In this document: piece by piece, positions 1 through 8,379 of the stretch
Layout of the letters: each line of letters opens with the position of its first letter
Position numbering within the stretch: position 1 is the first letter of the stretch
From: Amycolatopsis mediterranei
GTDB taxonomy: Bacteria; Actinomycetota; Actinomycetes; Mycobacteriales; Pseudonocardiaceae
Direction: 5' to 3'
Assembly: GCF_026017845.1 (NCBI RefSeq)
Contig: NZ_CP100416.1
Span: forward strand, 2,162,145-2,207,242
Length of the DNA: 45,098 nt
Translations under genes and position numbers: made by a program
Notes under the pieces: generated by a model
Told to the model about the DNA's origin: nothing
What the model saw: only the letters and a program-made list of their open reading frames with translations
Database searches by the model: none

Positions 1-81
1 CGAGCCCTCACCCTGCTCGGAATACCCACCTGACCAGCACAAAGACTTTGCCGGAGCCGTGCCGGAGAGGGTGGGGGACGG
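1..81. other. no gene seen at left edge
   Basis: These bases lie downstream of the urate oxidase gene, which reads toward the window edge. I see no start with a ribosome binding site and no convincing terminator stem. Nothing else is supported here. Confidence 0.5.
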
Positions 82-963
82 TCAGTGGAGGTCCCAGGCC
101 GGCCCCGCGTCCTCGGCGTCGTCGCGCAGGATGGTGCCCTCGATCAGCCCGTACGGCCGGTCCGCCGCATAGAACACCTCGTTGTCGTTCTTCAGCCCGA
201 ACGGGCTCAAGTCCACCAGGAAGTGGTGCTTGTTCGGCAGCGACAACCGCACCTCGGCCACCTCCGGCCGCGCCTCCAGCACCGCCGAACCCATCGCGTA
301 CAGCGTCTGCTGCAGCGAAAGGCTGTGCTTCGTCGCGAACGTCTCGAGCATCACCCGCCGGATCTCGCGGTGACTCGAAGCCCAGTCGATGTCCTCGCCC
401 TGATAACGCCACTTCGCCGTGACGGCCGTCGCCAGGATCCGGTCGCCCGTCTCCGCCAGGGTCGTGTACTCGTCGCGGGGGAAGCCGTGGAACTCCGAAC
501 CCGTGGACTTCAGCAGCGTCAGGCCGTCGATGCCGGACACGATCCACGCGCGGCCGTCCTGCACCGTCACCGCCGTCGTGCGGCGCTCGTCGCCGGATCG
601 GCTGAACGCGTGGTCGTGCGGCTCGGCGCCGACGGCGATCCGGTCCCAGCCGTGCTCGTCGATCTTGATGCGCGCGCCCGTGATGTTCTCCTGCGTGCCG
701 ACGAAGTGCCGGGCCAGGCGCAGGCCGAAGTCCTCGATCTCACCGACCGGCGCCTCCTTCGCGAAGGCGTACACCGTGTTCTTCTGCGTGTCGGTCGCCA
801 GCACCCCGGCGTTGTCGCCGGTCAGGTGCGTCGCGGCCAGCTCGCCGCGCAGCGACGTCGACACCGTCAGGTCCTTCAGGTGGTGCACCGGCCCGTCGCG
901 GCGCACCGTCACCAGGCGGACCTCCGCCTTGCCGTACTGGTTGGGGCCCAGGGTGATGGCCAC
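82..963 (-). CDS. uox: urate oxidase (uricase)
   Basis: Oxidises urate to 5-hydroxyisourate with O2, using no cofactor; this is the first committed step of the ureide pathway. The 293-residue protein has the tandem T-fold uricase architecture at normal length. Seen: the N-terminal GPNQYGKAEVR segment with the catalytic Lys at residue 12, the TDTQKNT motif with the active-site Thr near 57-59, and the PNKHHFLVD segment near the C terminus that carries the catalytic His. The start is GTG at 963, two bases after the uraH stop, so it is the last gene of a uraD-uraH-uox operon. UraH and UraD convert its unstable product to (S)-allantoin. Confidence 0.96.
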   Translation of the reverse strand: MAITLGPNQYGKAEVRLVTVRRDGPVHHLKDLTVSTSLRGELAATHLTGDNAGVLATDTQKNTVYAFAKEAPVGEIEDFGLRLARHFVGTQENITGARIKIDEHGWDRIAVGAEPHDHAFSRSGDERRTTAVTVQDGRAWIVSGIDGLTLLKSTGSEFHGFPRDEYTTLAETGDRILATAVTAKWRYQGEDIDWASSHREIRRVMLETFATKHSLSLQQTLYAMGSAVLEARPEVAEVRLSLPNKHHFLVDLSPFGLKNDNEVFYAADRPYGLIEGTILRDDAEDAGPAWDLH

Positions 964-965
964 GG

Positions 966-1283
966 TCAGCTCCCTCGGTAGGTCGAATAGGCGAACGGGC
1001 TGAGCAGGAGCGGCACGTGGTGGTGCGCGGTGCCGTCGGAAATCCGGAAGGTCAGCGCGACCTCCGGGAAGAACGCGTCCGGGCCCAGGTAGGCGCCGGT
1101 GTCGAAGACCAGCCGGTAGCCGCCCGGCTCCAGGGTTTCCGGGCCGAGGTCGCGGATGCGGCCGTCGTCGTCGGTGCGGCCCTCGGCGATCGGCTTCCCG
1201 CCGGCGGTCTCGAACCGGACGGCGATCCCGGTCGCGGGGCGCCCGGCCGCCGTGTCGAGGACGTGGGTGGTCACGAGACTCAC
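966..1283 (-). CDS. uraH: 5-hydroxyisourate hydrolase (transthyretin-like)
   Basis: Hydrolyses 5-hydroxyisourate to OHCU. The 105-residue protein shows the family hallmarks: the N-terminal THVLDTAAGRPA strand with His7, the TDDDGR segment with Arg42, HHHVPLLLSP with the active-site histidines near 87-89, and the exact C-terminal YRGS tetrapeptide that defines HIU hydrolases against true transthyretins. Its start overlaps the uraD stop by four bases (ATGA), which indicates translational coupling inside the urate operon. Confidence 0.96.
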   Translation of the reverse strand: MSLVTTHVLDTAAGRPATGIAVRFETAGGKPIAEGRTDDDGRIRDLGPETLEPGGYRLVFDTGAYLGPDAFFPEVALTFRISDGTAHHHVPLLLSPFAYSTYRGS

Positions 1284-1729
1284 GCGGTCACCGCTTTCGC
1301 GAGCCGGAGTTCGGCGATCTTCAGCAGCTCACGGCCGGCGACCGCGAGTTCGGTCGCCGGGTCGTTGGCCAATCGCTCACGCAGGATCTCCAGCAGTTCT
1401 TCACCGCTGCGGCCGCTCGCGCAGACCAGGTAGACGTGCCCGAACTTGGCTTCGTACTCGGCGTTCGCGGCGGCGAACGCGTCCGGGTTGTCCACACCGG
1501 ACTGTTCCGACCGGGCCCAGCCCTCCGCGGGTTTTTCGCCGATCCGCGGGTGGGCGGCCATCGCCTGCCGGATCTCGTCGCTGCTCAGCGGCAGGTCGGC
1601 GGCGGCTTTCAGTGCCTCGACGTCGGCGTACGGACGCCCGGCGAGCACGGCGTCGACCCAGCGCGGGACGGCGAGGCACGCCGTCAGCAGCGGCCGGACG
1701 TCGGTGGTGTTGAACTCGGTGAGCAGCAC
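1280..1729 (-). CDS. uraD: OHCU decarboxylase
   Basis: Decarboxylates 2-oxo-4-hydroxy-4-carboxy-5-ureidoimidazoline stereospecifically to (S)-allantoin. The 149-residue protein is of family length, all-helical in composition, with the HPRIGEK motif whose His (residue 60) is the catalytic base and the FGHVYLVCASGRS stretch typical of the family. The start is GTG at 1729, preceded on the minus strand by an AGGAG ribosome binding site. It is the first gene of the uraD-uraH-uox operon, with its own promoter and a palindromic operator just upstream (1760-1799). Confidence 0.95.
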   Translation of the reverse strand: MLLTEFNTTDVRPLLTACLAVPRWVDAVLAGRPYADVEALKAAADLPLSSDEIRQAMAAHPRIGEKPAEGWARSEQSGVDNPDAFAAANAEYEAKFGHVYLVCASGRSGEELLEILRERLANDPATELAVAGRELLKIAELRLAKAVTA

Positions 1730-1759
1730 GCGGAACTCCTCGTGGGTGGCGTCCCGCTG

Positions 1760-1799
1760 ACCGTACGTCGGCGCCGGAGTTCCGTCAACATTTTGTTGA
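1760..1799 (-). promoter_or_regulatory. promoter and operator of the uraD-uraH-uox operon
   Basis: On the minus strand a -35-like TTGACG (1783-1788) and a -10-like TACGGT (1760-1765) are separated by 17 bp. A perfect palindrome TCAACA-TTT-TGTTGA (1785-1799) overlaps the -35 element, a position suited to repression. The neighbouring regulator (1809-2285) is the obvious candidate ligand, but this is inferred from position only. Confidence 0.6.
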
Positions 1800-1808
1800 A
1801 TGCGCTGG

Positions 1809-2285
1809 TCAGTCCGCTTCCCGGTTGAGGTAGTTGTAGACGGTGAACCGCGTGACGCCCAGCGCGTCGGCCACCGACGAGACCGATTTCCGCAGGCCGA
1901 ACGCGCCGCGTTCGCGCAGCAGCCGCACCGCCCGCTGCTTGCCCGCCCGGTCGAGGTCGCCCAGCTTGGCGCCCAGTTCGCGCTCGACGTCGGCGATGAG
2001 CCGGGCCAGCGCGTCGTTCAGCTCGACGACCGGTGCGCTGCCGGGGTCGTCGGCCCGCCGCAGCTGCAGCGTGACGCGGGTTGCGCCGCCTTCCAGGGCG
2101 GCCTTCGCGATCGCCGGGAGGGCTTCGAGCAGCTCCTTCGCCTCGCCGCGGGCGAGCGTGCCGAGCGGCCCGAAATCGGTGTCCAGCCCGGCTTCCGCGG
2201 CGGCGTCGCGGGCGGCGACGGCGTGCTCGGGCGGCGAACCTTCGCCGTGGAACGGTTCGCTGGTGAACTCCGCCTCAAGCCGCAC
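1809..2285 (-). CDS. HTH regulator of ureide catabolism with thiamine-binding-like (UPF0045) N-terminal domain
   Basis: A 158-residue protein between the divergent urate and allantoin operons, probably their regulator. Residues 115-155 (KQRAVRLLRERGAFGLRKSV, then VADALGVTRFTVYNYL) form a helix-turn-helix of the YheO/DauR type. The first ~78 residues do not look like a YheO PAS domain; they resemble the small ferredoxin-like UPF0045/thiamine-binding fold (EFTSEPF, GPLGTLARGEAKELLEAL, GGATRVTLQL), which would serve as a ligand-binding module. The domain call is from pattern, and the ligand (perhaps allantoin or another ureide) is inference. The start is GTG at 2285. Palindromic sites lie on both sides of the gene. 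Confidence 0.7.
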   Translation of the reverse strand: MRLEAEFTSEPFHGEGSPPEHAVAARDAAAEAGLDTDFGPLGTLARGEAKELLEALPAIAKAALEGGATRVTLQLRRADDPGSAPVVELNDALARLIADVERELGAKLGDLDRAGKQRAVRLLRERGAFGLRKSVSSVADALGVTRFTVYNYLNREAD

Positions 2286-2308
2286 AAGGATGACCGTACT
2301 GTGTCAAT

Positions 2309-2401
2309 GGTGCCAATTCGACCGGCAGTCACGGCGGAACGGGTGCCGGTGGGCGGGTTCGCCTCGGACCGTTTCCGCCTGCTTTCGGCCGAATTGGCAC
2401 C
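2309..2401. promoter_or_regulatory. 12-bp inverted repeat in the regulator/allB intergenic region
   Basis: GGTGCCAATTCG at 2309-2320 recurs as its exact reverse complement at 2390-2401. One arm is next to the regulator start and the other lies 16 bp upstream of the allB -35 element. This suits a pair of operator half-sites with looping, or one operator per divergent promoter. The sequence differs from the TCAACA palindrome upstream of uraD. Confidence 0.5.
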
Positions 2402-2416
2402 GTGCTACGTCCGTCG

Positions 2417-2446
2417 TTGACGAGCGGCGCGCGCCGTGGTTACTGT
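2417..2446 (+). promoter_or_regulatory. putative allB-alc promoter
   Basis: TTGACG (2417-2422) and TACTGT (2441-2446), spaced by 18 bp, form a good vegetative-type promoter. It would give a leader of about 60 bases before the allantoinase ATG at 2516. Confidence 0.5.
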
Positions 2447-2515
2447 CGTTGTGCGAAACCGTCTTTCCGTTCTGTGAAATCGGCGGTGGTCATCCTCCCA
2501 CAGAAGGGCTTTCGG

Positions 2516-3844
2516 ATGGATCTTGTGGTGCGTGCCGCCCGGGCCGTGACGGCCGAGGGCGAGGTCCCGGCGACCGTCGGCATCGACGGCGGCCGGATCG
2601 TCGCGGTCGAACCCGGCGGCGCGGCGCTGGCCGGCGATCGCGTCCTCGAGCTCGACGACGACGTCGTGCTGCTGCCGGGGCTGGTCGACACGCACGTCCA
2701 CGTCAACGATCCGGGCCGGGCCGAGTGGGAGGGCTTCGAGACGGCGACCCGCGCGGCCGCGGCGGGCGGGGTCACCACGATCGTGGACATGCCGCTCAAC
2801 AGCCTGCCGCCGACCGTCGACGTCGCGGCCCTGGAGGTCAAGCGCAAGGCGGCGACCGGCCGGGTGCACGTCGACGTCGGCTTCTGGGGCGGCGCGATCC
2901 CGGGCAACGCCGGGGAATTGCGCGGCCTGCACGAGGCCGGTGTGTTCGGCTTCAAGTGCTTCCTGCTGCACTCCGGCGTCGACGAGTTCCCGCCGCTGGA
3001 TCCGGCCGGGCTCGACGAAGCGTTGCGGGAGCTGAGTTCCTTCGACGCGCTCATGATCGTCCACGCCGAGGACGCGCACGAGATCGACGAGGCACCCGAA
3101 CCCCACGGAGGTCGCTATGTCGACTTTCTGCACTCGCGGCCGCGCACGGCCGAGAACCTGGCGATCTCGCAGGTCATCGAGGCGGCCCGGCGCAACTCCG
3201 CGCGGGCGCACATCCTCCACCTGTCCTCTTCGGACGCGCTGCCGCTGATCGTCGCGGCGCGCCGCGACGGTGTGGCGCTGACGGCGGAGACGTGCCCGCA
3301 CTACCTCAGCTTCGTCGCCGAGGAGATCCGCGACGGCGCGACGCAGTTCAAGTGCTGCCCGCCGATCCGCGAGGCGGCCAACCGCGAGCTGCTCTGGCAG
3401 GGGCTCGCCGACGGCGTCATCGACACGATCGTCAGCGACCACTCGCCGTGCACGCCGGAGCTGAAGCGCTTCGACAGCGGCGACTTCGGCGAGGCGTGGG
3501 GCGGGATTTCCAGCCTGCAGCTGGGGCTCCCGGCGATCTGGACGCAGGCGCGGCAGCGCGGGTTCGCGCTCACCGACGTCGTGCGCTGGATGGCCGAGCG
3601 CCCGGCCGCGCAGGCCGGGATGCGCCGCAAGGGCCACCTGGCGGTGGGGTACGACGCCGACTTCTGCGTGTTCGCGCCGGAGGAGGCGTTCGTGGTCGAC
3701 GTCGCGAAACTGAAGCACCGCAACCCGGTCAGCGCCTACGACCGGCGGCCGCTCGCCGGGGTCGTGCGCTCGACCTGGCTGCGGGGCGCCGAAATCACCG
3801 GTGACGAGCCGCGCGGCGCGCTGCTGACCCGGGGCAACTGCTGA
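2516..3844 (+). CDS. allB: allantoinase
   Basis: Hydrolyses (S)-allantoin to allantoate. The 442-residue cyclic amidohydrolase carries the full binuclear metal site: [15 protein letters not shown] (His60, His62), the carboxylated Lys147 in FKCFL, His183 in VHAED, His235 in HILHLSS, and Asp308 in [10 protein letters not shown]. Length is normal. I chose ATG 2516 because AGAAGG lies just upstream and the open frame before it has no family similarity. It is the first gene of a two-gene operon with allantoicase. Confidence 0.95.
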   Translation: MDLVVRAARAVTAEGEVPATVGIDGGRIVAVEPGGAALAGDRVLELDDDVVLLPGLVDTHVHVNDPGRAEWEGFETATRAAAAGGVTTIVDMPLNSLPPTVDVAALEVKRKAATGRVHVDVGFWGGAIPGNAGELRGLHEAGVFGFKCFLLHSGVDEFPPLDPAGLDEALRELSSFDALMIVHAEDAHEIDEAPEPHGGRYVDFLHSRPRTAENLAISQVIEAARRNSARAHILHLSSSDALPLIVAARRDGVALTAETCPHYLSFVAEEIRDGATQFKCCPPIREAANRELLWQGLADGVIDTIVSDHSPCTPELKRFDSGDFGEAWGGISSLQLGLPAIWTQARQRGFALTDVVRWMAERPAAQAGMRRKGHLAVGYDADFCVFAPEEAFVVDVAKLKHRNPVSAYDRRPLAGVVRSTWLRGAEITGDEPRGALLTRGNC

Positions 3845-3857
3845 AATGGAGGCCGTG

Positions 3858-4859
3858 GTGTCCGACCGTCCGGAGTGGACAGAACTGCCCGACCTCGCCT
3901 CCCGCCGCTTCGGCGGGACGGTGATGTGGGCCACCGACGAGCTGTTCGCCGAGAAGGAGAACCTCGTCAACCCGTGGGTGCCGGCGCACCGCGTGGAGAC
4001 GTTCGGGCCGAAGGGCCAGGTTTACGACGGCTGGGAGACCCGCCGCCACCGCGAACCGGGCGACGACCAGGCCATCGTGCGGCTCGGCTTGGCCGGCACG
4101 ATCACCGGCGTCATCGTCGACACGGCGTTCTTCAAGGGCAACTACCCGCCGTTCGTCTCGGTCGAGGCGACGTCGCTCCCGGGCTACCCGTCGGCGGCGG
4201 AGGTGGCGACGGCCGATTGGGACCCCCTGATCGACCGCGCCCCGGCGGCCGGGGACACGGAGAACTTCTACGCGGTCAACGGTTCGCGGCGCTACACGCA
4301 CGTGCGGCTGACGCAGCACCCGGACGGCGGCGTGGCGCGCCTGCGCGTGCACGGCGCGCCGATCCCGGACCCGGCGATGCTCGACCTGGACGCGCTCGAC
4401 CTGGCGGCGCTGGAGAACGGCGCACTCGTCACGGGCTGCAGCAACCGGTTCTATTCGTCGCCGAACAACATCCTCTCGCCGGGTCTGGCCGCCCACCAGG
4501 CGGAGGGCTGGGAGACGGCCCGCCGCCGCGACTCCGGCAACGACTGGGTGACGCTGCGGCTGGCCGGCGCCGGAATCGTCCGCTTCGCGGAGCTGGACAC
4601 GAGCAACCTGAAGGGCAACGCGCCGGGCTGGGCGTCGCTCAGCGGCCGCGACACCTACGGCGAGTGGGTCGAGCTGCTGCCGAAGACCCGCCTGCAGCCG
4701 GACACCCGTCACCGGTTCGCGCTGCCGGACGGCCCCGAGGTGACAGAGGCCAGGGTGGACATCTACCCGGACGGCGGCCTGGCGCGCTTGCGGCTCTTCG
4801 GCCGCCTCACCGAAGCGGGCCGCACGAACCTCAAGGCGAGGTACGCGAAGACGCGTTAG
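3858..4859 (+). CDS. alc: allantoicase
   Basis: Hydrolyses allantoate to ureidoglycolate and urea. The protein has the two tandem jelly-roll repeats of the family: FGGTVMWATDELF and GWETRRHREPGDD in the first, GALVTGCSNRFYSSPNNIL and GWETARRRDSGND in the second. GTG 3858 is preferred because GGAGG (3848-3852) sits at ideal distance; an in-frame ATG at 3846 just past the allB stop would add four residues but has no ribosome binding site. It follows allB with almost no gap. No ureidoglycolate lyase or urease gene is present here, so the pathway ends at ureidoglycolate within this window. Confidence 0.93.
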   Translation: MSDRPEWTELPDLASRRFGGTVMWATDELFAEKENLVNPWVPAHRVETFGPKGQVYDGWETRRHREPGDDQAIVRLGLAGTITGVIVDTAFFKGNYPPFVSVEATSLPGYPSAAEVATADWDPLIDRAPAAGDTENFYAVNGSRRYTHVRLTQHPDGGVARLRVHGAPIPDPAMLDLDALDLAALENGALVTGCSNRFYSSPNNILSPGLAAHQAEGWETARRRDSGNDWVTLRLAGAGIVRFAELDTSNLKGNAPGWASLSGRDTYGEWVELLPKTRLQPDTRHRFALPDGPEVTEARVDIYPDGGLARLRLFGRLTEAGRTNLKARYAKTR

Positions 4860-5032
4860 CCGTTCGCACCCGGGCGGTTGAGGTAGGCCGAGGCCAGTGA
4901 CAGGACGCACGCGCAGCCCACGATCGTGCTGACCCACCACGGCAGGCCCGTCACGATGCTCCAGACGAAGCCCGCCGCCGCCACGAGGGCGACGAGGAGG
5001 TTGCGGAACTGGAGCGGGGTCGGTTTGGCCAT
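4856..5032 (-). CDS. small two-helix membrane protein (58 aa)
   Basis: A short gene starting MAKPTPLQFRNLLVA with ATG at 5032 and ending in TAA overlapping the alc stop. Residues ~12-28 and ~31-50 are hydrophobic (LLVALVAAAGFVWSIV; WWVSTIVGCACVLSLAS), so it should span the membrane twice. It is convergent with alc. I do not recognise a function. Similar short two-helix proteins are common orphan genes in actinomycetes. Confidence 0.6.
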   Translation of the reverse strand: MAKPTPLQFRNLLVALVAAAGFVWSIVTGLPWWVSTIVGCACVLSLASAYLNRPGANG

Positions 5033-5160
5033 GCCGCCAGCCTCTCACGGCCTGCTCGGACGGTCGCGTGCTGCCCGGGTTCGAGCAGCACCTGCCGCCC
5101 GCCTCGAACGCCTGGAGCGCGCCGGAACGGCGGTCACGGTCGACGGCCTGACACGCGTCT

Positions 5161-5637
5161 CTACGGCGCCGACTGCCGCCGGGAGCTGATCACGCCCGTG
5201 TTGAACCCGGCCAAGTGCAGGCCACCCGCGAAGCGGGCGTGCTCGATCTTCACGCACCGGTTCATCACCACGTCCAGCCCGGCTTCGCGCGCCCGGCCGG
5301 CCACCGGCTCGTGCCACAACCCGAGCTGCAGCCACAGCGTCCGCGCGCCGGCGTCGATGACCTCGTCGGCGACCTGGGGCAGGTCGTCGTGCTTGCGGAA
5401 CACGCTGACCAGGTCCGGGCCACCCGGGACGTCCTTGAGCGAGGCGTACACCGGCTTCCCGAACAGCGTGTCCAGCCGCGGGTTGACGAAGTTGACCTCG
5501 TAGCGCGTCGAGGAGAGCAGGTACGTCGCCACGAAGTAGCTGGGCCGCGCCGGGTTGGCCGACGCGCCGAGCAGCGTCACCGACTTCGTCCGGGTGAGGA
5601 TCGCGCGCCGCTCGACCGCTCCGGCGTCGTGGGTCAT
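5161..5637 (-). CDS. CoA-binding domain protein (YccU family)
   Basis: A 158-residue Rossmann-type CoA-binding protein. Seen: SVTLLGASANPARPSYFV near residues 19-36 (nucleotide-binding loop), VNFVNPRLDTLFGKPVY, LVSVFRKHDDLPQVADEVI, and LWLQLGLWHE near the C terminus, the usual YccU layout. ATG 5637 overlaps the metY stop by four bases, so the two are translationally coupled. The coupling suggests a role alongside sulfur or methionine metabolism, but no reaction is established for this family member. Confidence 0.85.
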   Translation of the reverse strand: MTHDAGAVERRAILTRTKSVTLLGASANPARPSYFVATYLLSSTRYEVNFVNPRLDTLFGKPVYASLKDVPGGPDLVSVFRKHDDLPQVADEVIDAGARTLWLQLGLWHEPVAGRAREAGLDVVMNRCVKIEHARFAGGLHLAGFNTGVISSRRQSAP

Positions 5638-6920
5638 CCGGCCACCGCCTTGCCCAGTGCCTGGTCGAGGTCCCAGAGGATGTCCTCGACGTCTTCGAGG
5701 CCGACCGACAGCCGGATCAGGTCGGGGCCGACGCCCGCGGCCGCGAGCTGCTCCTCCGACAGCTGGGCGTGCGTGGTCGACGCCGGGTGGATGACGAGCG
5801 TCCGCGCGTCGCCGACGTTCGCCAGGTGTGACAGCAACTCCACCGATTCGACGAACTTCTCGCCGGCCGCGCGGCCGCCGTCGATGCCGAAGGAGAACAC
5901 CGCGCCCGGCCCGGCCGGCAGGTACCGCCGGGCCAGCTCGTGGTGCGGGTGCGACGGCAGCCCGGCGTAGGACACCCAGGCCACGCGCGGGTCGGCCTCG
6001 AGGTGCTCGGCGACCAGGCGGGCGTTCGCCACGTGCGCGTCCATCCGCTGGGGGAGCGTCTCGACCCCTTGCAGCAGCAGGAAAGCCGAGTGCGGCGAGA
6101 GGACCGCGCCGATGTCCCGCAGCTGCTCGGCGCGCAGCCGGGTGCAGAACGCGTACTCGCCGAAGTTCTCCCAGTACTTCAGGCCGCCGTAGCTGTCGAC
6201 GGTCTCGGTCATCCGCGGGAACTTCCCGTTGCCCCAGTCGAACTTCCCGGACTCGACGACGATCCCGCCGAGCGTGGTCCCGTGGCCGCCGAGGAACTTC
6301 GTCGCCGAGTGCAGCACGATGTCGGCGCCGTGCTCGATCGGGCGGCACAGGTACGGCGTGGCGAGGGTCGCGTCCACCACGAGCGGGACGTCGTGGGCGT
6401 GCGCGAGGTCGGCCAGCGCGGCGAGGTCGGCGATGCCACCGCCGGGGTTGCCGATCACTTCGGTGTAGAGCAGCCGCGTCCGGTCGGTGATGGCAGCGGC
6501 GTAGTCGTCGATGCCGCCGCTGACGAAGGTCGTTTCGACGCCGAAGCGCCGGAGCGTGCCGGTGAGCTGGGTGACGGTGCCGCCGTACAGCCCGCTCGCG
6601 GACACGATGTGGTCGCCGGCCTCGGTGAGCGCGCTGAAGGTGAGGAACTCCGCGGCCTGCCCGCTGGCGGTGGCGACGCCGCCGATGGCCCCTTCGAGGC
6701 TGGCGATCCGCTCCTCGAAGGCGGCCACGGTCGGATTCCCGATCCGGCTGTAGATGTTGCCGTACTTCTGCAGCGCGAAGAGGTTCGCGGCGTCGGCGGC
6801 GTCCTCGAAGACGAAGCTCGTGGTCTGGTAGATCGGCACGGCCCGCGCGCCGGTCGCGGGATCGGGCGTGCCACCCGCGTGCAGGGCGCGGGTGCGGAAG
6901 CCCCAGCTGCGTTCACTCAT
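5634..6920 (-). CDS. metY: O-acetylhomoserine sulfhydrylase (aminocarboxypropyltransferase)
   Basis: A PLP enzyme that makes homocysteine from O-acetylhomoserine and sulfide. The 428-residue protein fits the Cys/Met metabolism fold type I family. Seen: [20 protein letters not shown] and [13 protein letters not shown] near the N terminus, [10 protein letters not shown] with the PLP-pyridine Asp, and the Schiff-base Lys208 in [11 protein letters not shown]. The [12 protein letters not shown] and FPRMTE stretch is typical of MetY rather than cystathionine gamma-synthase. The gene is first in a two-gene operon with the CoA-binding protein. Confidence 0.92.
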   Translation of the reverse strand: MSERSWGFRTRALHAGGTPDPATGARAVPIYQTTSFVFEDAADAANLFALQKYGNIYSRIGNPTVAAFEERIASLEGAIGGVATASGQAAEFLTFSALTEAGDHIVSASGLYGGTVTQLTGTLRRFGVETTFVSGGIDDYAAAITDRTRLLYTEVIGNPGGGIADLAALADLAHAHDVPLVVDATLATPYLCRPIEHGADIVLHSATKFLGGHGTTLGGIVVESGKFDWGNGKFPRMTETVDSYGGLKYWENFGEYAFCTRLRAEQLRDIGAVLSPHSAFLLLQGVETLPQRMDAHVANARLVAEHLEADPRVAWVSYAGLPSHPHHELARRYLPAGPGAVFSFGIDGGRAAGEKFVESVELLSHLANVGDARTLVIHPASTTHAQLSEEQLAAAGVGPDLIRLSVGLEDVEDILWDLDQALGKAVAG

Positions 6921-6995
6921 CGTGGTTCACGGTAACCGCATCATCCCCCGGATGACACGCGCTCTCAGGCCGTGGGCGCGGCTACGCTCCACCCC

Positions 6996-7433
6996 GTGAC
7001 GGTGCGCTGGAGCGTGACGATCGACTGCGCGGAACCCCGGGCGGTCGCGAGGTTCTGGTCGGTGGCCCTCGGCTACATCGAACGCCCGCCCCCGGCGGGG
7101 TTCGCGAGCTGGGAAGCGTGGTTCACCCAGCATGGCGTGCCCGAGGCGGAGTGGGACGACGGCGCGTACCTCACCGATCCCGAAGGCGTCCTGCCGAGCC
7201 TGAGCTTCCTCAAGGTGCCCGAGGCGAAGGTCGCGAAGAACCGCCTCCACCTGGACGTCCAGGCCGGCGGCGGGCGCGAGGTGCCGTGGGAGACGCGCTG
7301 GGAGCGGGTCGTGGAGGCGGTCGCCCGGCTGACCGCCGCCGGCGCGACCGTCCTGCGCGAGAACGAGCTCGACGGCCGTCCCGATCACTTCGTGATGGCG
7401 GATCCGGAGGGCAACGAGTTCTGCGTGCTCTGA
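6996..7433 (+). CDS. VOC-superfamily (glyoxalase-like) protein
   Basis: A 145-residue protein of the vicinal oxygen chelate fold: VRWSVTIDCAEPRAVARFW opens the first beta-alpha-beta module, NRLHLDVQAG the second, and DHFVMADPEGNEFCVL closes it. The actual reaction is unknown; many such actinobacterial proteins are uncharacterised. GTG 6996 is favoured because TACGCT (6983-6988) lies seven bases upstream, the spacing of a leaderless actinobacterial gene. An in-frame GTG at 6972 would lie upstream of that box. Confidence 0.82.
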   Translation: MTVRWSVTIDCAEPRAVARFWSVALGYIERPPPAGFASWEAWFTQHGVPEAEWDDGAYLTDPEGVLPSLSFLKVPEAKVAKNRLHLDVQAGGGREVPWETRWERVVEAVARLTAAGATVLRENELDGRPDHFVMADPEGNEFCVL

Positions 7434-7457
7434 GCGGTCGATCGGGGCGGTCCACCT

Positions 7458-8309
7458 CTAGCCGATCAGGTCCTCGTGCCGGCGCGGGCTGCCACTGCGC
7501 CACGGCAGCACCCGCCCGAACCGGATCAGCTCGCCGTGGGTTGCCGGGTCGACGTCGCCGAACACCAGGTCCAGCACCGCCCGTGCCGCCTCGTCCGGGG
7601 TCTGGGCCTGGCTGAAGTCGCTGAACCACGGCCGGGACGCCCGCGTGTCCACCAGGCCCGGGCAGACCGCCGCCACCAGGGTGCCGTCCGCGAGGTCGGC
7701 GTCCCTCCGCCGAGCTGCCACCGCGCGGACCGCCGCGACCTGCGCCACCTTGGACGGCACGTTGATCCACTCCGGCCAGCCCGACTCGGCGGCCGTGCCG
7801 TCGTGGATCGCCGCGCGCCAGTCCTCGACCGCCTCCTCCACCTCGTCCAGGGAGACGCCGTCGAAGCGCGGCCGCAGCGGCTCGGGCAGGTGGCCCAAGG
7901 TGCCCAGCGAGCTGGCCACGACGAGCAGCCGCCCGCCCGGGCGCAGGACCGGCCCGAACGAGCGCAGCACCGCGTGGGTGCCGCCGTTCGCGACGCCGAG
8001 GAACACGTCGGCCTGCTCGGCCTGCGGGCGGGCGGGGTCGAGCGGGCCGACGGCGTTCGAAATCACGATGTCGACCGGCTCGGCGAAGCGGGCGACGGCG
8101 TCCGCGTCGGAGACGTCGAGGACGCGGCCTTCGACCCGGCTGCGCGTCGCCGGATCGGCGGCGACGGCAGCGGCAGCCGAGGCCACCCGCCCGGCGTCGC
8201 GGCCGGTCAGCAGGACGAGGTCTTCGGGAGCGAGGCGGGCGGCGAGCCCGCGGACGAGGGCGAAGCCGAGGCCCTGGTTGGCCCCGGTCACCACGGCGGT
8301 GCGTGTCAT
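7458..8309 (-). CDS. SDR-fold NAD(P)-dependent oxidoreductase, atypical active site
   Basis: A 283-residue short-chain dehydrogenase with TGANQGLG (residues 8-15) for nucleotide binding and the NAVG motif at 85-88. Two Ser at 133-134 and Lys187 match the catalytic positions, but the Tyr of the YxxxK motif is replaced: the sequence reads N183-VPS-K187. Carbonyl-reductase-like SDRs with this loop form a recognisable group, so this may be natural divergence rather than decay, but a classical Tyr-based mechanism is not possible. It is divergent from the LysR gene, which probably controls it. Confidence 0.82.
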   Translation of the reverse strand: MTRTAVVTGANQGLGFALVRGLAARLAPEDLVLLTGRDAGRVASAAAAVAADPATRSRVEGRVLDVSDADAVARFAEPVDIVISNAVGPLDPARPQAEQADVFLGVANGGTHAVLRSFGPVLRPGGRLLVVASSLGTLGHLPEPLRPRFDGVSLDEVEEAVEDWRAAIHDGTAAESGWPEWINVPSKVAQVAAVRAVAARRRDADLADGTLVAAVCPGLVDTRASRPWFSDFSQAQTPDEAARAVLDLVFGDVDPATHGELIRFGRVLPWRSGSPRRHEDLIG

Positions 8310-8379
8310 ACCGCCACGTTAGGACGGCCAGGCTCATGCGAAAAGCGAGAATCCGGCAACCCTGGTATGCGTGAACGTC

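Noticed and set aside
2018..2332. Other overlapping frames around the ureide regulator
   Set aside because: Arg/Ser/Pro-rich shadow frames without motifs; the regulator frame has an intact HTH.
5033..5160. Possible gene remnant between the small membrane protein and the CoA-binding protein genes
   Set aside because: A plus-strand frame reads ARLERLERAGTAVTVDGL, but there is no start with a ribosome binding site and no family match, so it is left as intergenic.
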